DNA of 64,000 nucleotides, taken from JALYXV01 sp963733505. GTDB taxonomy: Bacteria > Actinomycetota > Acidimicrobiia > Acidimicrobiales > Palsa-688. Location: assembly GCA_963733505.1 (NCBI GenBank), contig CAVTDW010000011.1, positions 17,188-81,187 of the forward strand, in the 5' to 3' direction. Both the position numbers and the translations under genes were made by a program. The notes under the pieces were generated by a model. That model searched no databases, was not told the origin of the DNA, and worked only from the letters and a program-made list of their open reading frames with translations. This document shows positions 1 through 9,165 of this stretch, in pieces. How positions within the stretch are numbered: position 1 is the first letter of the stretch; each line of letters starts with the position of its first letter.

Positions 1-1
1 T

Positions 2-547
2 CTGGTGAGTCATGGCGACGGCGAGGGCGACGTCACGGTGCGGGAGTGGCTGGGCCTGGGCGACCGGCTTCGCCAGCCCTGGTCGGAGGACACGCCGCAG
101 GTGCTGACGACCGACGAAGTGACCGAGCGCCTCCGGACCCGCAGCCCCGGCACCCTGGCCGAACTGCTGCGCACCGGCGTCCTGGTGGGACAGGGAAACG
201 GCGCCGAGACGATGTACCTGGTGCCGAGCCCTGGGCTGCTCGATGCGTCGCTGGCGCTCGACGACGCCGGCGTCGATCTCGCCACGTCGTCGGCCGCGGC
301 CGCGATCCTGCGTCGGCGCCTGGCCCAGGCGGTGGCCGAGGTCGTCCAGCTGTTGCTCGATCGTGCCGGCGAGGGATTCGGGCACGAATCCACGCCCGAG
401 GCGCTGGCGGCCGCCTTCGAGGGCTTACGGGTCACCGGCGGCGAGGCCACCCGCCTCATCTTCGCGTCGGAGGTCGAGCGAGTGGTCGCCCAGGTGGTGC
501 AAAGCGGCGCCTTGACTGCCGCGCTGAGCCGGGTGCGCTCGGCATGA
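2..547 (+). CDS. MerR-family regulator, C-terminal part (cut by window edge)
   Basis: The frame is open to the left edge, so the true start lies outside the window; the first in-window start codon is the GTG at 5. The visible ~180 residues match the effector half of actinobacterial MerR regulators: a short acidic segment, a paired-helix region, a 'LVPSPGLLD' turn and a long helical C-terminus with several 'RRRLAQAVAEVVQLLLDRAG'-type helices. The DNA-binding helix-turn-helix expected at the N-terminus is not in view. The stop overlaps the ATG of the hydrolase gene by 4 bases (ATGA), so the two are probably translated together and the regulator may control the hydrolase/kynureninase genes. The family assignment rests on the C-terminal pattern only. 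Confidence 0.7.
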   Translation: MVSHGDGEGDVTVREWLGLGDRLRQPWSEDTPQVLTTDEVTERLRTRSPGTLAELLRTGVLVGQGNGAETMYLVPSPGLLDASLALDDAGVDLATSSAAAAILRRRLAQAVAEVVQLLLDRAGEGFGHESTPEALAAAFEGLRVTGGEATRLIFASEVERVVAQVVQSGALTAALSRVRSA

Positions 548-1612
548 CCGGCTTCGACGTGCGCCACCTCACGCTGAACGGCCAGCAGGTCGGTTACCGC
601 CTGGCGGGCGAGGGCCCGCCGATCGTGCTGATCCACGGGCTGGCGAGCAGTTCGGCCACCTGGCGACTGGTGGGGCCGCGTCTGGCGGCGCGCCACACCG
701 TCTTGGCGATGGACCTGCTGGGCCACGGTGAGTCGGCCAAACCCCGAGGCGACTATTCGCTTGGTGCCCACGCCAGCAGCATCCGAGACCTCATGGTGGC
801 GCTCGGCATCGAGCGAGCCACGTTCGTCGGCCATTCCTTTGGCGGCGGGATAGCCATGCAGCTGGCGTACCAGTTTCCCGAGCGATGCGAGCGGCTGGTC
901 CTGGTGGCGAGCGGCGGGCTCGGCAAAGAAGTCACACCCCTCTTGCGGGCCGTCGCCCTCCCGGGCGCGGAGTTCGTGCTCCCGCTGGTGCTCCATGCCC
1001 GGCCTCACGCGGTGCTGCTGGCCTTAGCCGCTCGGTTGCGCCGCCTCGGCCTGCGAATGGACGCGGCCAAGACCGAGATGTGGGACAACTACACCTCCCT
1101 CACGTCCCCGGCCGGCCGGCAGGCCTTCCTCAGCACCGTGCGGGAGGTGATCGACCTGGCCGGCCAGCGGGTGAGTGCCAACGAGAAGCTGTATCTGGCA
1201 GCGGCGATACCGACGCTGATCGTGTGGGGTGACCGCGACTCGATCATCCCGGTGGCCCATGGCTACGCGGCCCACGAGGCGGTGCCGGGCAGCAGGCTCG
1301 AAATCCTCCAGGGCTCGGGCCATTTCCTGCCGATGCAAGACGCCGAGCGCTTGTCGGACCTGGTCGACGACTTCGTCGCGACGACCGAGCCGGCGACCGC
1401 CGACGGCCAGGCGTTCCAGGCCGCCCTGCGCCAAGCCTCAGCCCAGGCCTCAGCCCAGGCCTCGGCTCCGGCGCCGGCCCAGGCGTCGGCCCAGGCGTCC
1501 GCCCCGGCGTCGGCCCAGACATCCGCCCAGCCGGCCGGCCCACGACGAGGGCACGACCGATGCCGGCGGCCCCGGCCCCGGCCCCGGCGCCGAAGCCGCG
1601 ACGCACACTTGA
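544..1612 (+). CDS. Alpha/beta hydrolase with Ala-Gln-Ser-rich tail
   Basis: Probable serine hydrolase of the alpha/beta fold. It shows the oxyanion 'HGLASSSATW' turn near residue 33, the nucleophile elbow GHSFGG near residue 100, a late 'WGDRDSIIP' acid loop and the catalytic His in 'GSGHFLPMQ'. The start ATG at 544 overlaps the MerR stop. After about residue 285 comes a low-complexity tail with 12-base repeats encoding AQAS units. As written the frame runs straight through into kynureninase. Near 1540 a one-base shift gives instead an acidic Gly/Pro-rich tail ending at TGA 1610-1612, which overlaps a TTG start for kynureninase (TTGA). I favour two genes with an indel over a true fusion. Substrate unknown. 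Confidence 0.8.
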
Positions 1613-2828
1613 CCGCGTCTGCCAGCCCGCCCGACGCAGCGCAGCGGCAGTACGCCGAAGACCTCGACGCCGCCGACCCGCTGGCGGCCTTCCGGGAGCG
1701 GTTCGCCATCGCCGATCCCGACCTCATCTATCTCTGCGGCAACTCCCTGGGACGTCAACCGCGGGCTGCGGTCGTGCACATCGAGCAGGCCATGCAGGAG
1801 TGGGCCACGGAACTGGTCGAGGGCTGGCAACACTGGCTCGACCGACCAACGCAGGTCGGCGACCTGATGGCCGGGCCCATCCTGGGCGCCGGGCCGGGCC
1901 AGGTGATCGTGTCGGACTCGACCAGCGTGAACCTGTACAAGCTGGCCATGGCCGCCCGCACGGCGCTTCCGGGCCGCCCGGTCGTCGTGACCGACGCGGG
2001 CGAGTTTCCCACCGACCGCTATGTCCTCGAGGGACTGGGCAACCGGCGCCTGATCATCTCGGACCCGGTCGTCGGCCCGACGGTCGACGACGTGGCCCAG
2101 GCGCTGGACGACCAGGTTGGGGTGGTGTGCCTCTCGCACGTCGGCTACCGATCCTCGGCGCTGGCCGACATGGCGGACATCACCGCCGCGGTGCACGACG
2201 CCGGGGCCCTCATGCTGTGGGATCTCAGCCATTCGGCTGGCTGCTTCCCGGTGGCGCTCGACCGCCTCGGCGTCGACCTGGCGGTGGGGTGCACGTACAA
2301 ATACCTGTGTGCCGGGCCCGGCGCTCCCGCCTTCCTCTATGTCCGCAAGGAACTCCAGGACCGGCTGCGCCAGCCGATCTGGGGCTGGTTCGGCCAGCGC
2401 GACCAGTTCGCCATGGGGGAGCGGTACGACCCGGCGCCCGACGCCCGCCAGTTCCTGGTGGGCACCCCGCCGGTGATCGGGCTGGCCGGCGTCCATGCCG
2501 GCGTCGAGGTGGTCGCCGAGGCCGGAGTGGCCGCCATCCGCGAGAAGGCCGTCGCGCTGGGCGATCTCGGCGTGCAACTGCACCTGGCCTGGCTGGCGGA
2601 GCGGGGGTTCTCCCTTGGTTCCCCGCCCGAAGGCGTGCGTCGCGGTTCCCATCTGGCCTTGTGTCACGCCGATGCCCAGCGGATCCACGCCGAGCTGAGC
2701 CGGCAAGGGGCCGGGTCATCACCGACTTCCGTTTTCCCAACACCATCCGCCTCGGACTGGCCCCGCTCACGACACGGTTCGTCGACGTGTGGGATGCGTT
2801 CGACCGCTTGCGTGCGCTAAGCTACTGA
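1609..2828 (+). CDS. kynU: Kynureninase (one-base frameshift near the C-terminus)
   Basis: PLP enzyme that cleaves kynurenine to anthranilate and alanine in tryptophan breakdown. Visible family features are 'YLCGNSLGRQP' near the N-terminus, the 'WQHWLDRP' segment, 'DLSHSAG' and the PLP lysine in 'CTYKYLCAGPG'. The TTG at 1609 overlaps the hydrolase stop. The last ~38 residues are in another frame: after the 'RQGAG' codons near 2710 the family ending 'VITDFRFPNTIRLGLAPL...RFVDVWDAFDRL' resumes one base back and stops at TGA 2826-2828. The site is a GGGGCCGGG run, so a lost base is likely. Without correction the frame ends at 2820 with an unrelated tail. Confidence 0.85.
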
Positions 2829-2859
2829 TGAGTAACAACCTTTGCCAAGGGGGTTCGCC

Positions 2860-4080
2860 ATGCCGGAAGCCGTGATCGTGGCCGCAGTGCGCTCGCCGAT
2901 CGGCCGAGCCTTCAAGGGGTCGCTGGTCTCCATACGGCCCGACGACCTGGCTGTCCAGATGGTCCGGGCGGCCCTCGACCGGGTGCCCGAACTCGACCCG
3001 ACCGACATCGACGACCTGATGCTCGGGTGCGGGCTTCCGGGCGGCGAGCAGGGTTTCAACCTGGCCCGGGTCGTGGCGGTGCTGGCGGGCTACGACACCC
3101 TTCCGGGGACAACGGTCACCCGGTACTGCGCGTCCAGCCTGCAGACGACCCGCATGGCGATGCACGCCATTCGGGCGGGGGAGGGCGACGTCTTCATCTC
3201 GGCGGGGGTGGAAACCGTCAGCCGCTTCATCAAGGGTTCCTCCGACACGCTGCCCGACACCCAGAACCCCCGCTTCGCCGCCGCCGAGGCGGCCACCGCG
3301 GACCGGGCTCTGGGCGGGGCCGGGCCGTGGCAGGACCCGCGCCAGGACGGCCGGCTGCCCGATATCTACGTCGCCATGGGCCAGACGGCCGAAAACGTGG
3401 CGCAGCTCCGCGGCGTCACCCGCGAGGCGCAGGACGCCTTCGGGGTGCGCAGCCAGAACCTGGCCGAGGCGGCGCTGGCCAACGGCTTCTGGGAGCACGA
3501 CATCACGCCCATCACCCTGCCCGATGGGACGGTGGTGGCGGCCGACGACGGGCCACGGCCGGGCACGACGCTGGAACGGGTGTCGCAGCTGAAGCCGGTG
3601 TTTCGACCCGACGGCACGGTGACGGCCGGCAACTGCTGCGCCCTCAACGACGGGGCGGCGGCGCTGGTCATCATGAGCGACACCAAGGCGGCGCAGCTGG
3701 GGATCACCCCGCTGGCCCGAATCGTGGCGACGGGCCTGAGCGGCCTGTCGCCGGAGATCATGGGCCTCGGACCGGTCGAGGCGTCGCGCCAGGCCCTGGC
3801 CCGGGCGGGCATGACCATCGCCGACATCGACCTGGTCGAGATCAACGAAGCGTTTGCCGCCCAGGTCATCCCCTCGGCCGAGGACCTCGGGATCGACATG
3901 GACAAGCTCAACGTCAACGGCGGCGCCATCGCGGTCGGCCACCCCTTCGGCATGACCGGCGCCCGCATCGCCACCACCCTGGTCAACTCGTTGGCCTTCC
4001 ACGACAAGCAGATCGGCCTCGAGACCATGTGCGTCGGCGGCGGCCAAGGCATGGCGATGATCCTCGAACGCCTGTCGTAA
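2860..4080 (+). CDS. Acetyl-CoA C-acyltransferase (thiolase)
   Basis: Thiolase II-type enzyme of 406 residues, condensing or cleaving acyl-CoA with CoA in fatty-acid or aromatic-acid degradation. The nucleophile Cys90 lies in 'VTRYCASSLQTT'; the catalytic His is in 'GHPFGMTGARI' and the second Cys in 'ETMCVGGGQG' near the C-terminus. The 'NEAFAAQV' and 'NVNGGAIAVGHP' signatures are intact. The ATG at 2860 is preceded by AAGGGGGT about 6 bases upstream and is preferred to the in-frame TTG at 2842. It starts 31 bases after kynureninase on the same strand, so co-transcription is plausible. Exact acyl specificity cannot be read from sequence. Confidence 0.92.
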   Translation: MPEAVIVAAVRSPIGRAFKGSLVSIRPDDLAVQMVRAALDRVPELDPTDIDDLMLGCGLPGGEQGFNLARVVAVLAGYDTLPGTTVTRYCASSLQTTRMAMHAIRAGEGDVFISAGVETVSRFIKGSSDTLPDTQNPRFAAAEAATADRALGGAGPWQDPRQDGRLPDIYVAMGQTAENVAQLRGVTREAQDAFGVRSQNLAEAALANGFWEHDITPITLPDGTVVAADDGPRPGTTLERVSQLKPVFRPDGTVTAGNCCALNDGAAALVIMSDTKAAQLGITPLARIVATGLSGLSPEIMGLGPVEASRQALARAGMTIADIDLVEINEAFAAQVIPSAEDLGIDMDKLNVNGGAIAVGHPFGMTGARIATTLVNSLAFHDKQIGLETMCVGGGQGMAMILERLS

Positions 4081-4135
4081 AAGGCGGTCTGGGGAAAATC
4101 CTCGCCGTTCCGAACTCGCGCCTATCACCTGGCTC

Positions 4136-5224
4136 TCAGATGTGCGCAGGTTCGGGGGCCTCGTGCGGGTCAAACGGTTCAACGTCGTACTCGTCGTATT
4201 CGACCCGGGGGCGGTCGGCGCGGATCAACACCAGGGCACCGATCACGACTCCTAGGCCGAGGCCGAGGCATACCGCGACGCACAGCCGGTCGAGAGCCAC
4301 CGGCCCTGCGAAGGGGCCCTGCGAGCGGGCCAGGACTTGGAAATCGAGGAGCCCGGTAAACAACACCGCCGACGCCCCTGCGCACACCGCCGCCTGGCGA
4401 CCCCGGGGGCGGCCCCGCGACAGCAGCCGCACCGCGAGGGCACCCAGGAGCCAGCCGGGGATCTGGTACGAGCTGCCCTCGAACAGTTGCGCGACCCGGA
4501 ACACCGGGCCGCCGGCCCAGGACCACGCCACGGCCACGGCATGGCCGAAGTCGAACGCCACAACCAGGCCGGTTGCGATGGCCAGGACGCGCCACGACCG
4601 CGTCACCGCCACGAGGATCGACACGGCGGCCAGCGCCGCCGCCAGGATCAACCAGGGGAACGGGCCGGGGCCGGGGACCCACGTGTAGTCCCCGTTGACC
4701 TCGATCCGGCTCGATCCCTGCAGGAGGGTGACCGTGAAGCGGGCCTGGACATGGCGTTGGCCCGGCGCTCGGGCCACGTCCGGGGGCAACTGGTTGCCCA
4801 TCCAGTGGATCCGGTGGTCGTGCCAGAGCGCGGTTTGGCTGTTCGAGAACTGCTCCCAGCGCGGTGTGGCGCTGGCGTCGGCGGTGGCAGGAACCGAGCA
4901 ACCGGAGCGGCTGCAGTTCAGGTAGGCGGCGGGGGAGCGGGTGTTGATGAACACGCCGTGAGGCCCGATCCGCAGGTATGGCTCGCCGTCGTAGCCGAGG
5001 ACCACGACTTCAGGGCCGTGGTTGGTGACCTCGAGGCGGCTGCCGTTCTCGACGACCCGCACGGACAGCCCGGGTGTGGCGGGGGTGACGCTGGTGAGCG
5101 TGGTCTGCCAGTTGGTGGCGCCCACCCCCGACACGCTGTGGGCGGATGCGGGTGCCGCGGAGGCGACGATTCCCACCAGCCAGACCAGGGGAACGGCGGC
5201 GAGGGCGAACAGGCGGCGGGTCAT
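4136..5224 (-). CDS. Secreted/membrane protein of a conserved actinobacterial family
   Basis: A 362-residue protein of unknown function. Residues 1-28 form a signal peptide ending 'APASAHS'. An extracytoplasmic beta-rich domain follows with 'VVVLGYDGEPYLRIGP' and 'WHDHRIHWMG' motifs and a Cys pair in 'YLNCSRSGCS', then about six transmembrane helices and an acidic tail. The His-rich WHDHRIHW motif and the mature N-terminal His recall CopC-like copper proteins, but no known metal-binding set is complete, so this is only a suggestion. The gene converges on the thiolase with a 55-base gap. Next upstream on its own strand is the broken DUF4383 gene. Confidence 0.75.
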   Translation of the reverse strand: MTRRLFALAAVPLVWLVGIVASAAPASAHSVSGVGATNWQTTLTSVTPATPGLSVRVVENGSRLEVTNHGPEVVVLGYDGEPYLRIGPHGVFINTRSPAAYLNCSRSGCSVPATADASATPRWEQFSNSQTALWHDHRIHWMGNQLPPDVARAPGQRHVQARFTVTLLQGSSRIEVNGDYTWVPGPGPFPWLILAAALAAVSILVAVTRSWRVLAIATGLVVAFDFGHAVAVAWSWAGGPVFRVAQLFEGSSYQIPGWLLGALAVRLLSRGRPRGRQAAVCAGASAVLFTGLLDFQVLARSQGPFAGPVALDRLCVAVCLGLGLGVVIGALVLIRADRPRVEYDEYDVEPFDPHEAPEPAHI

Positions 5225-5242
5225 TGTGCGTGGGCGAACAGG

Positions 5243-5266
5243 GCCGCCGGCACAGAGGCCGGCGGC
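5243..5266. terminator. GC-rich hairpin between the DUF4383 and membrane-protein genes
   Basis: A 9-base perfect inverted repeat (GCCGCCGGC / GCCGGCGGC) with a 6-base loop lies between the end of the DUF4383 gene and the start of the secreted protein gene. It has no T-run, so it may be a weak terminator or an mRNA-processing structure. Confidence 0.4.
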
Positions 5267-5291
5267 CGGGTTCAGCTTGAGCGGTCAGTGA

Positions 5292-5736
5292 TCAGCGAGT
5301 TTGGAGTTCGTCCCGGGCGCCGAGCACCACGGCCACGCCGAGGGCCGTCACCGCGGTCGCCAGGTGCAGCAGGTGGTCAGCCAGGTTGAGGCCGAGGATA
5401 TTGGCGCTGGACCCCACGATGAAAGGGCCCGCGACCGCCAGCAGCAGGTACACCGAACCGACGACCAAGTTGATGCCACGGGAGATAGCGGGGCCGGCAA
5501 AGGCGCCGATCATGAGCAGGGCACCGACCGCCAGATGGGTGACGTTGTGCAGCGGGATTGACGCTGAACCAGTGCAGCTCGCGGCCACCGACGGTGGCGG
5601 TGGCGCTGATCCCCTTGGTTGCGGCATACCCAGCCGCCCCGACCGCCAGGTATACCAACCCGAAGAGGTAGCCGAACATCTGGTTGTAGGTCAGCGGGAG
5701 ATGGCTGCTGCTGGGGATGAGTTTTGCTTGGGTCAC
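5292..5736 (-). pseudogene. DUF4383 membrane protein, split by one inserted base
   Basis: Read from ATG 5736, the protein has an N-terminal segment with 'YNQMFGYLFGLVYLAVGAAGY' spread over the first helix, then 'HWFSVNP'. At the GGG near 5554 (CCC on the coding strand) the frame breaks. Removing one C restores 'SVNPLHNVTHLAVGALL' and the rest of a four-helix DUF4383 protein with the 'LNLADHLLHL' motif, ending at 5292. The repaired protein is about 147 residues, normal for the family, and both halves are conserved. A sequencing error is more likely than decay. DUF4383 proteins are small actinobacterial membrane proteins of unknown function. Confidence 0.75.
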
Positions 5737-5838
5737 GCTGCCTCCGGGGGCTAACTATTTGACGGGAACGGTCCTTCTACGGAGCCATCCCGCGGGCGGG
5801 ATGACGCCAAATTCGGTGGCTCTGGATACCATCGGCCG

Positions 5839-7182
5839 GTGAAGAGGGTGTTGGCGGATATCACGCCCCTGCGCCGGTACCCGGACTTCCGGCGGATTCT
5901 GGCCGGGCAGGCCTTGTCCACCCTGGGCGCGCAGGCGACGGTCGTGGGTGTGGCCTACCAGGCCTACCGGATGACCGGCTCGACCCTTGTCGTGGGCCTG
6001 ATCAGCCTGGCGCAGCTGGGGCCGCTGCTGGCTGGGACGCTCTGGGGCGGCGCCATCGCCGACACCATGGACCGCCGCCGCTTGCTCCTGATCACCGTTG
6101 GGGTGCTCACCATGTCCAGCGTCGGGCTGGCGGTCAACGCCAGCCTGCCGCGGCCGCAACTCTGGCCGCTGTTCGTCCTGAGTGCGGTGACGGCGGCGTT
6201 CCAGGGGGTCCACGCGCCGACCGAACGGGCCGCGATGCCGATGATCGTGGCCGCCGCCGAGTTGCCCGCGACGCTCGCCCTCCAACAGATCGTGTTCCAG
6301 CTGTCGATCATCGCGGGGCCGGCGCTCGCCGGCGTACTGATCGGAACGGTCGGGTTGAGTCTGGTGTTCTGGCTCGACGCCTTGACGTTGGCCCTGACGT
6401 GGGCGATAACCGCCTTCCTCCCCTCGCTCGTACCCGAGGGCCGGACGAGTCGAGCCGGGCTGGCGTCGATCGTGGAGGGGTTGCGGTACCTGAAGGGTCA
6501 ACGCCTGCTGTCGGCCACCTACCTCGTCGACCTCGACGCCATGATCTTCGGCATGCCCCGGGCGGTCTTTCCCGCCCTGGCGCTGTCGGTGTATGGCGGC
6601 GGCGCGGCCACCCTTGGTCTGCTCTACGCCGCCCCAGGCGTCGGCGCATTGGCCGGGGCGGTCTTCACCGGCTGGGTCAGCGCGGTGCGCCGACAGGGGC
6701 GGGCCGTGCTGTGCGCGGTGGCCGTATGGGGCGCGGCCATCGCGGCGTTCGGCCTGGTTGGGGTGCTGTGGGTAGGCCTGCTCCTGCTCGGCGTGGCAGG
6801 GGCGGCCGACGTGGTCTCGGCGGTGTTCCGGGGGTCGATTCTGCAGACGACGGTTCCCGAACACCTCCAGGGACGGCTGGCAGGCACCTATATCGCGGTG
6901 GTCACCGGAGGTCCTCGCCTGGGCGATGCCGAGGCCGGTGTGGCCGCAGCCATTGGCGGCCCGCAGTTCGCCGTGTGGTCAGGTGGCCTGGCGTGCGTCG
7001 TGGGGCTCGGTGCCATCGCCTGGCGGGTGCCGGAGTTGTGGCGCCAGTCGTTGCCCCGCCAAGGCGAAGGCGAAGGCGAGAGGCGCCGTAGCCGTATCGT
7101 TTCCGTGGGGCGTCATCGAACTAACGGCGTCAAGGTGGCCAACCATTCATCCACTCACACCGTCGTTATCTCCGCTCGCTAG
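5839..7182 (+). CDS. MFS transporter, EntS-like exporter type
   Basis: Twelve-helix major facilitator of 447 residues, close in layout to enterobactin-exporter (EntS-type) permeases. It has the N-terminal 'PDFRRILAGQALSTLGAQATVVGVAYQ' pattern over helix 1, the 'GGAIADTMDRRRLLL' loop after helix 2, and 'GRLAGTYIAVVTGGPRLGDAEAG' in the C-terminal half. The last ~40 residues after 'LPRQGEGEGERRR' look like untypical read-through sequence, so a lost stop is possible. Start GTG 5839. It converges on the response regulator with a 4-base overlap of stop codons. Substrate unknown; export of a siderophore or drug is family-based inference. Confidence 0.85.
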   Translation: MKRVLADITPLRRYPDFRRILAGQALSTLGAQATVVGVAYQAYRMTGSTLVVGLISLAQLGPLLAGTLWGGAIADTMDRRRLLLITVGVLTMSSVGLAVNASLPRPQLWPLFVLSAVTAAFQGVHAPTERAAMPMIVAAAELPATLALQQIVFQLSIIAGPALAGVLIGTVGLSLVFWLDALTLALTWAITAFLPSLVPEGRTSRAGLASIVEGLRYLKGQRLLSATYLVDLDAMIFGMPRAVFPALALSVYGGGAATLGLLYAAPGVGALAGAVFTGWVSAVRRQGRAVLCAVAVWGAAIAAFGLVGVLWVGLLLLGVAGAADVVSAVFRGSILQTTVPEHLQGRLAGTYIAVVTGGPRLGDAEAGVAAAIGGPQFAVWSGGLACVVGLGAIAWRVPELWRQSLPRQGEGEGERRRSRIVSVGRHRTNGVKVANHSSTHTVVISAR

Positions 7183-7817
7183 AGCCAGCCCTCCCTGCAC
7201 CCACGTAGTGCCGCTTCAACGCGGTTGTCGACATCGAGCTTTCGAAAGATCTCCTGTACGTGTGACTTGATGGTGTTCGCGCTGAGGTGGACCCGCTCAG
7301 CGATCTCGCGATTGGAGAACCCGCAAGCGATGAGCCGGAGAATCGTCATCTGCGTGTCACTGAGCCGGAGAGGGGTTGGCGGCGAAGTTGGCTCGCGCTC
7401 GACGCGGATGCGATCCAAGACCTTTGCTGCAATAGCAGGCGAAACCGCGCCTCCACCGGCATGAACGACCCGAATGCTCTCCCGAAGATTGAACCGCTCG
7501 ATGTCCTTGATGACGTAGCCTCTGGCGCCCGCCTTGATGCACTCGTCGACGAGGAGATCATCGGAGTACGTCGACACGATGAGAACCTTGATGTCGGGGT
7601 GGGCGGCCACCAACCGGCGACAGGCCTCGGCGCCGCTCACGCCCGGAAGCCGCGCATCCAACAGCACGACGTCCGGCTGGAATCTGTCGACCAACGTGTT
7701 GATCTCGTCAGCCGAAGCACTCTCCGCGACGACCTCGAAGTCGGGCTCGGCCAGGAGAATCGCCTTGAGCCCTTCGCGGGCGATCTCGTAATCATCGACG
7801 ATCATGAGCCGAATCAT
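7179..7817 (-). CDS. NarL/LuxR-family response regulator
   Basis: A 212-residue regulator with a receiver domain (acidic pair Asp8/Asp9, phospho-acceptor Asp54 in 'VLLDARLPG', Ser82, Lys104) and a C-terminal LuxR helix-turn-helix ('LIACGFSNREIAERVHLSANTIKSH'-type signature, residues ~160-205). Its ATG overlaps the kinase stop by 4 bases, so the pair is translationally coupled and almost certainly cognate. The C-terminus 'ALRGCREGWL' departs slightly from the usual ending but all key residues are present. The target genes are not evident; the convergent MFS gene is only a neighbour. Confidence 0.92.
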   Translation of the reverse strand: MIRLMIVDDYEIAREGLKAILLAEPDFEVVAESASADEINTLVDRFQPDVVLLDARLPGVSGAEACRRLVAAHPDIKVLIVSTYSDDLLVDECIKAGARGYVIKDIERFNLRESIRVVHAGGGAVSPAIAAKVLDRIRVEREPTSPPTPLRLSDTQMTILRLIACGFSNREIAERVHLSANTIKSHVQEIFRKLDVDNRVEAALRGCREGWL

Positions 7818-9064
7818 GGCGCCGGTTCGGAGATTGGGATGCTGAGGCGAACGACAAGCCCTGCTTCGTCGCCGTTCGCAACCTCCAAGCTTCCGCCTCG
7901 ATCCAACACCACTTGTCGGATGTGGCGCAGCCCGAAGTGCAGGTAACTTTCGTGGAACGTGTTCAAGAGGGCATCGGGTGCGCCGACGCCGTCATCCTGG
8001 ATGACCACATCGACGCGATCTAACTCGTACCGGAGGCTTACGAGGACCATCCGGGCGTGAGCGTGCCGCCTGACGTTCGTGAGGGCCTCGTTGACGACGA
8101 GATGCACCACGTCTTGGACCGCCTCGGCCGCCAGGGTCGGGTGACCGCTGACCGAGAGGTGGGCGTGCAGCTCCGATGAGCGCTCGAGCGTCCGCAGAAG
8201 ACTCTTGACCCTGTCGGTCACGGTGCCCGCGAGCTCCGCCCCGGCCAGTGAGAAGATCGCGCCGTGTAGCCCATCTGAGGCCCGGATCGATATTCGTCGT
8301 AGCTCGCGCAGCTGCTCGGCGACACGATCGTCAACCGAGTCATGCTCGAGAAGCATGTTCAGTCGGACCCCGATGGTGAAGATGTCCTGCTCGATGCGGT
8401 CATGGAGCGCGCCGGCGATGCGCTCACGTTCGGTTCTGAGGAGCTGCGCCTGCTCGGCCTCCGTTAGTCGTTCACGCAGCTCTCGAAGCTCGCGGATCAT
8501 CAGCCGCTGGCCCTCGTACAGCCGGGCGTTGTCGACGGCGACGGCGACCGGACCGGCAAAGGTCGCGAGGAGCCGCTCGTCGTCCGACCCGTATCCGTCT
8601 CGTTTGTTGGCAACGCCGATCATCCCGATGACGGAGTCGCGCAGTCGGAGTGGGACACCCAGGAACTTGCGGATCGGTGGATGGCCGTCGGGCTGTCCGA
8701 CGCTGTGTGGATCGTCCGGTACGTCGTTTGAGATGTAGGAGCGGTTCTCCCTCACGGCGACCCCGACGACGCTCGACCGCAGAGCCATCCTGTGGAACAG
8801 CTCGTAGAACTGTGGACTCGGATCGAAGCCCTTGATGGCGGCGACGTCCATCACCATGTCGCTTTCCTTGATCTCGCCGCTGGCGACGATCCCCACGTCG
8901 GTCTCTCGGAGCAGGCCGGTGAACGCGAACTCCGACTGGGTGAGCTCGAGGCAGTAGTCGAGCGCTCGCTCGTGGATGTCCGAAAGCGCGTGCAGCCCGG
9001 TGATCTCCACCGCGATGGAATGGAGTGACGCAAGCTGCTCGTGGAGGCTGTCCGCGCTGGCCAC
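7814..9064 (-). CDS. GAF-domain sensor histidine kinase (HisKA_3 type)
   Basis: Cytoplasmic kinase of 416 residues without membrane helices. A GAF domain spans roughly residues 15-185 and contains the 'FLGVPLRLRDSVIGMIGVANK' pattern. A coiled coil (190-210) leads to the HisKA_3 dimerisation box with phospho-acceptor His221 in 'RERIAGALHDRIEQ'. The ATPase domain has an N-box 'NEALTNVRRHAHA' and G-box 'DDGVGAPD'. GAF kinases of this kind (DevS/DosT-like architecture) often sense redox or small ligands, but I see no clear haem or iron-sulphur signature, so the signal is unknown. It is the first gene of a two-gene operon with the response regulator. Confidence 0.9.
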   Translation of the reverse strand: MASADSLHEQLASLHSIAVEITGLHALSDIHERALDYCLELTQSEFAFTGLLRETDVGIVASGEIKESDMVMDVAAIKGFDPSPQFYELFHRMALRSSVVGVAVRENRSYISNDVPDDPHSVGQPDGHPPIRKFLGVPLRLRDSVIGMIGVANKRDGYGSDDERLLATFAGPVAVAVDNARLYEGQRLMIRELRELRERLTEAEQAQLLRTERERIAGALHDRIEQDIFTIGVRLNMLLEHDSVDDRVAEQLRELRRISIRASDGLHGAIFSLAGAELAGTVTDRVKSLLRTLERSSELHAHLSVSGHPTLAAEAVQDVVHLVVNEALTNVRRHAHARMVLVSLRYELDRVDVVIQDDGVGAPDALLNTFHESYLHFGLRHIRQVVLDRGGSLEVANGDEAGLVVRLSIPISEPAP

Positions 9065-9165
9065 GTGACCTCCCGGCTCGAGCCAAGATGCCCAGTCTAG
9101 AGGCGACCCTATCGGGCGATGGCCTCACCCGCTCAGGCTGGCTTTCTCGCCCGAGGGGGTGACTG

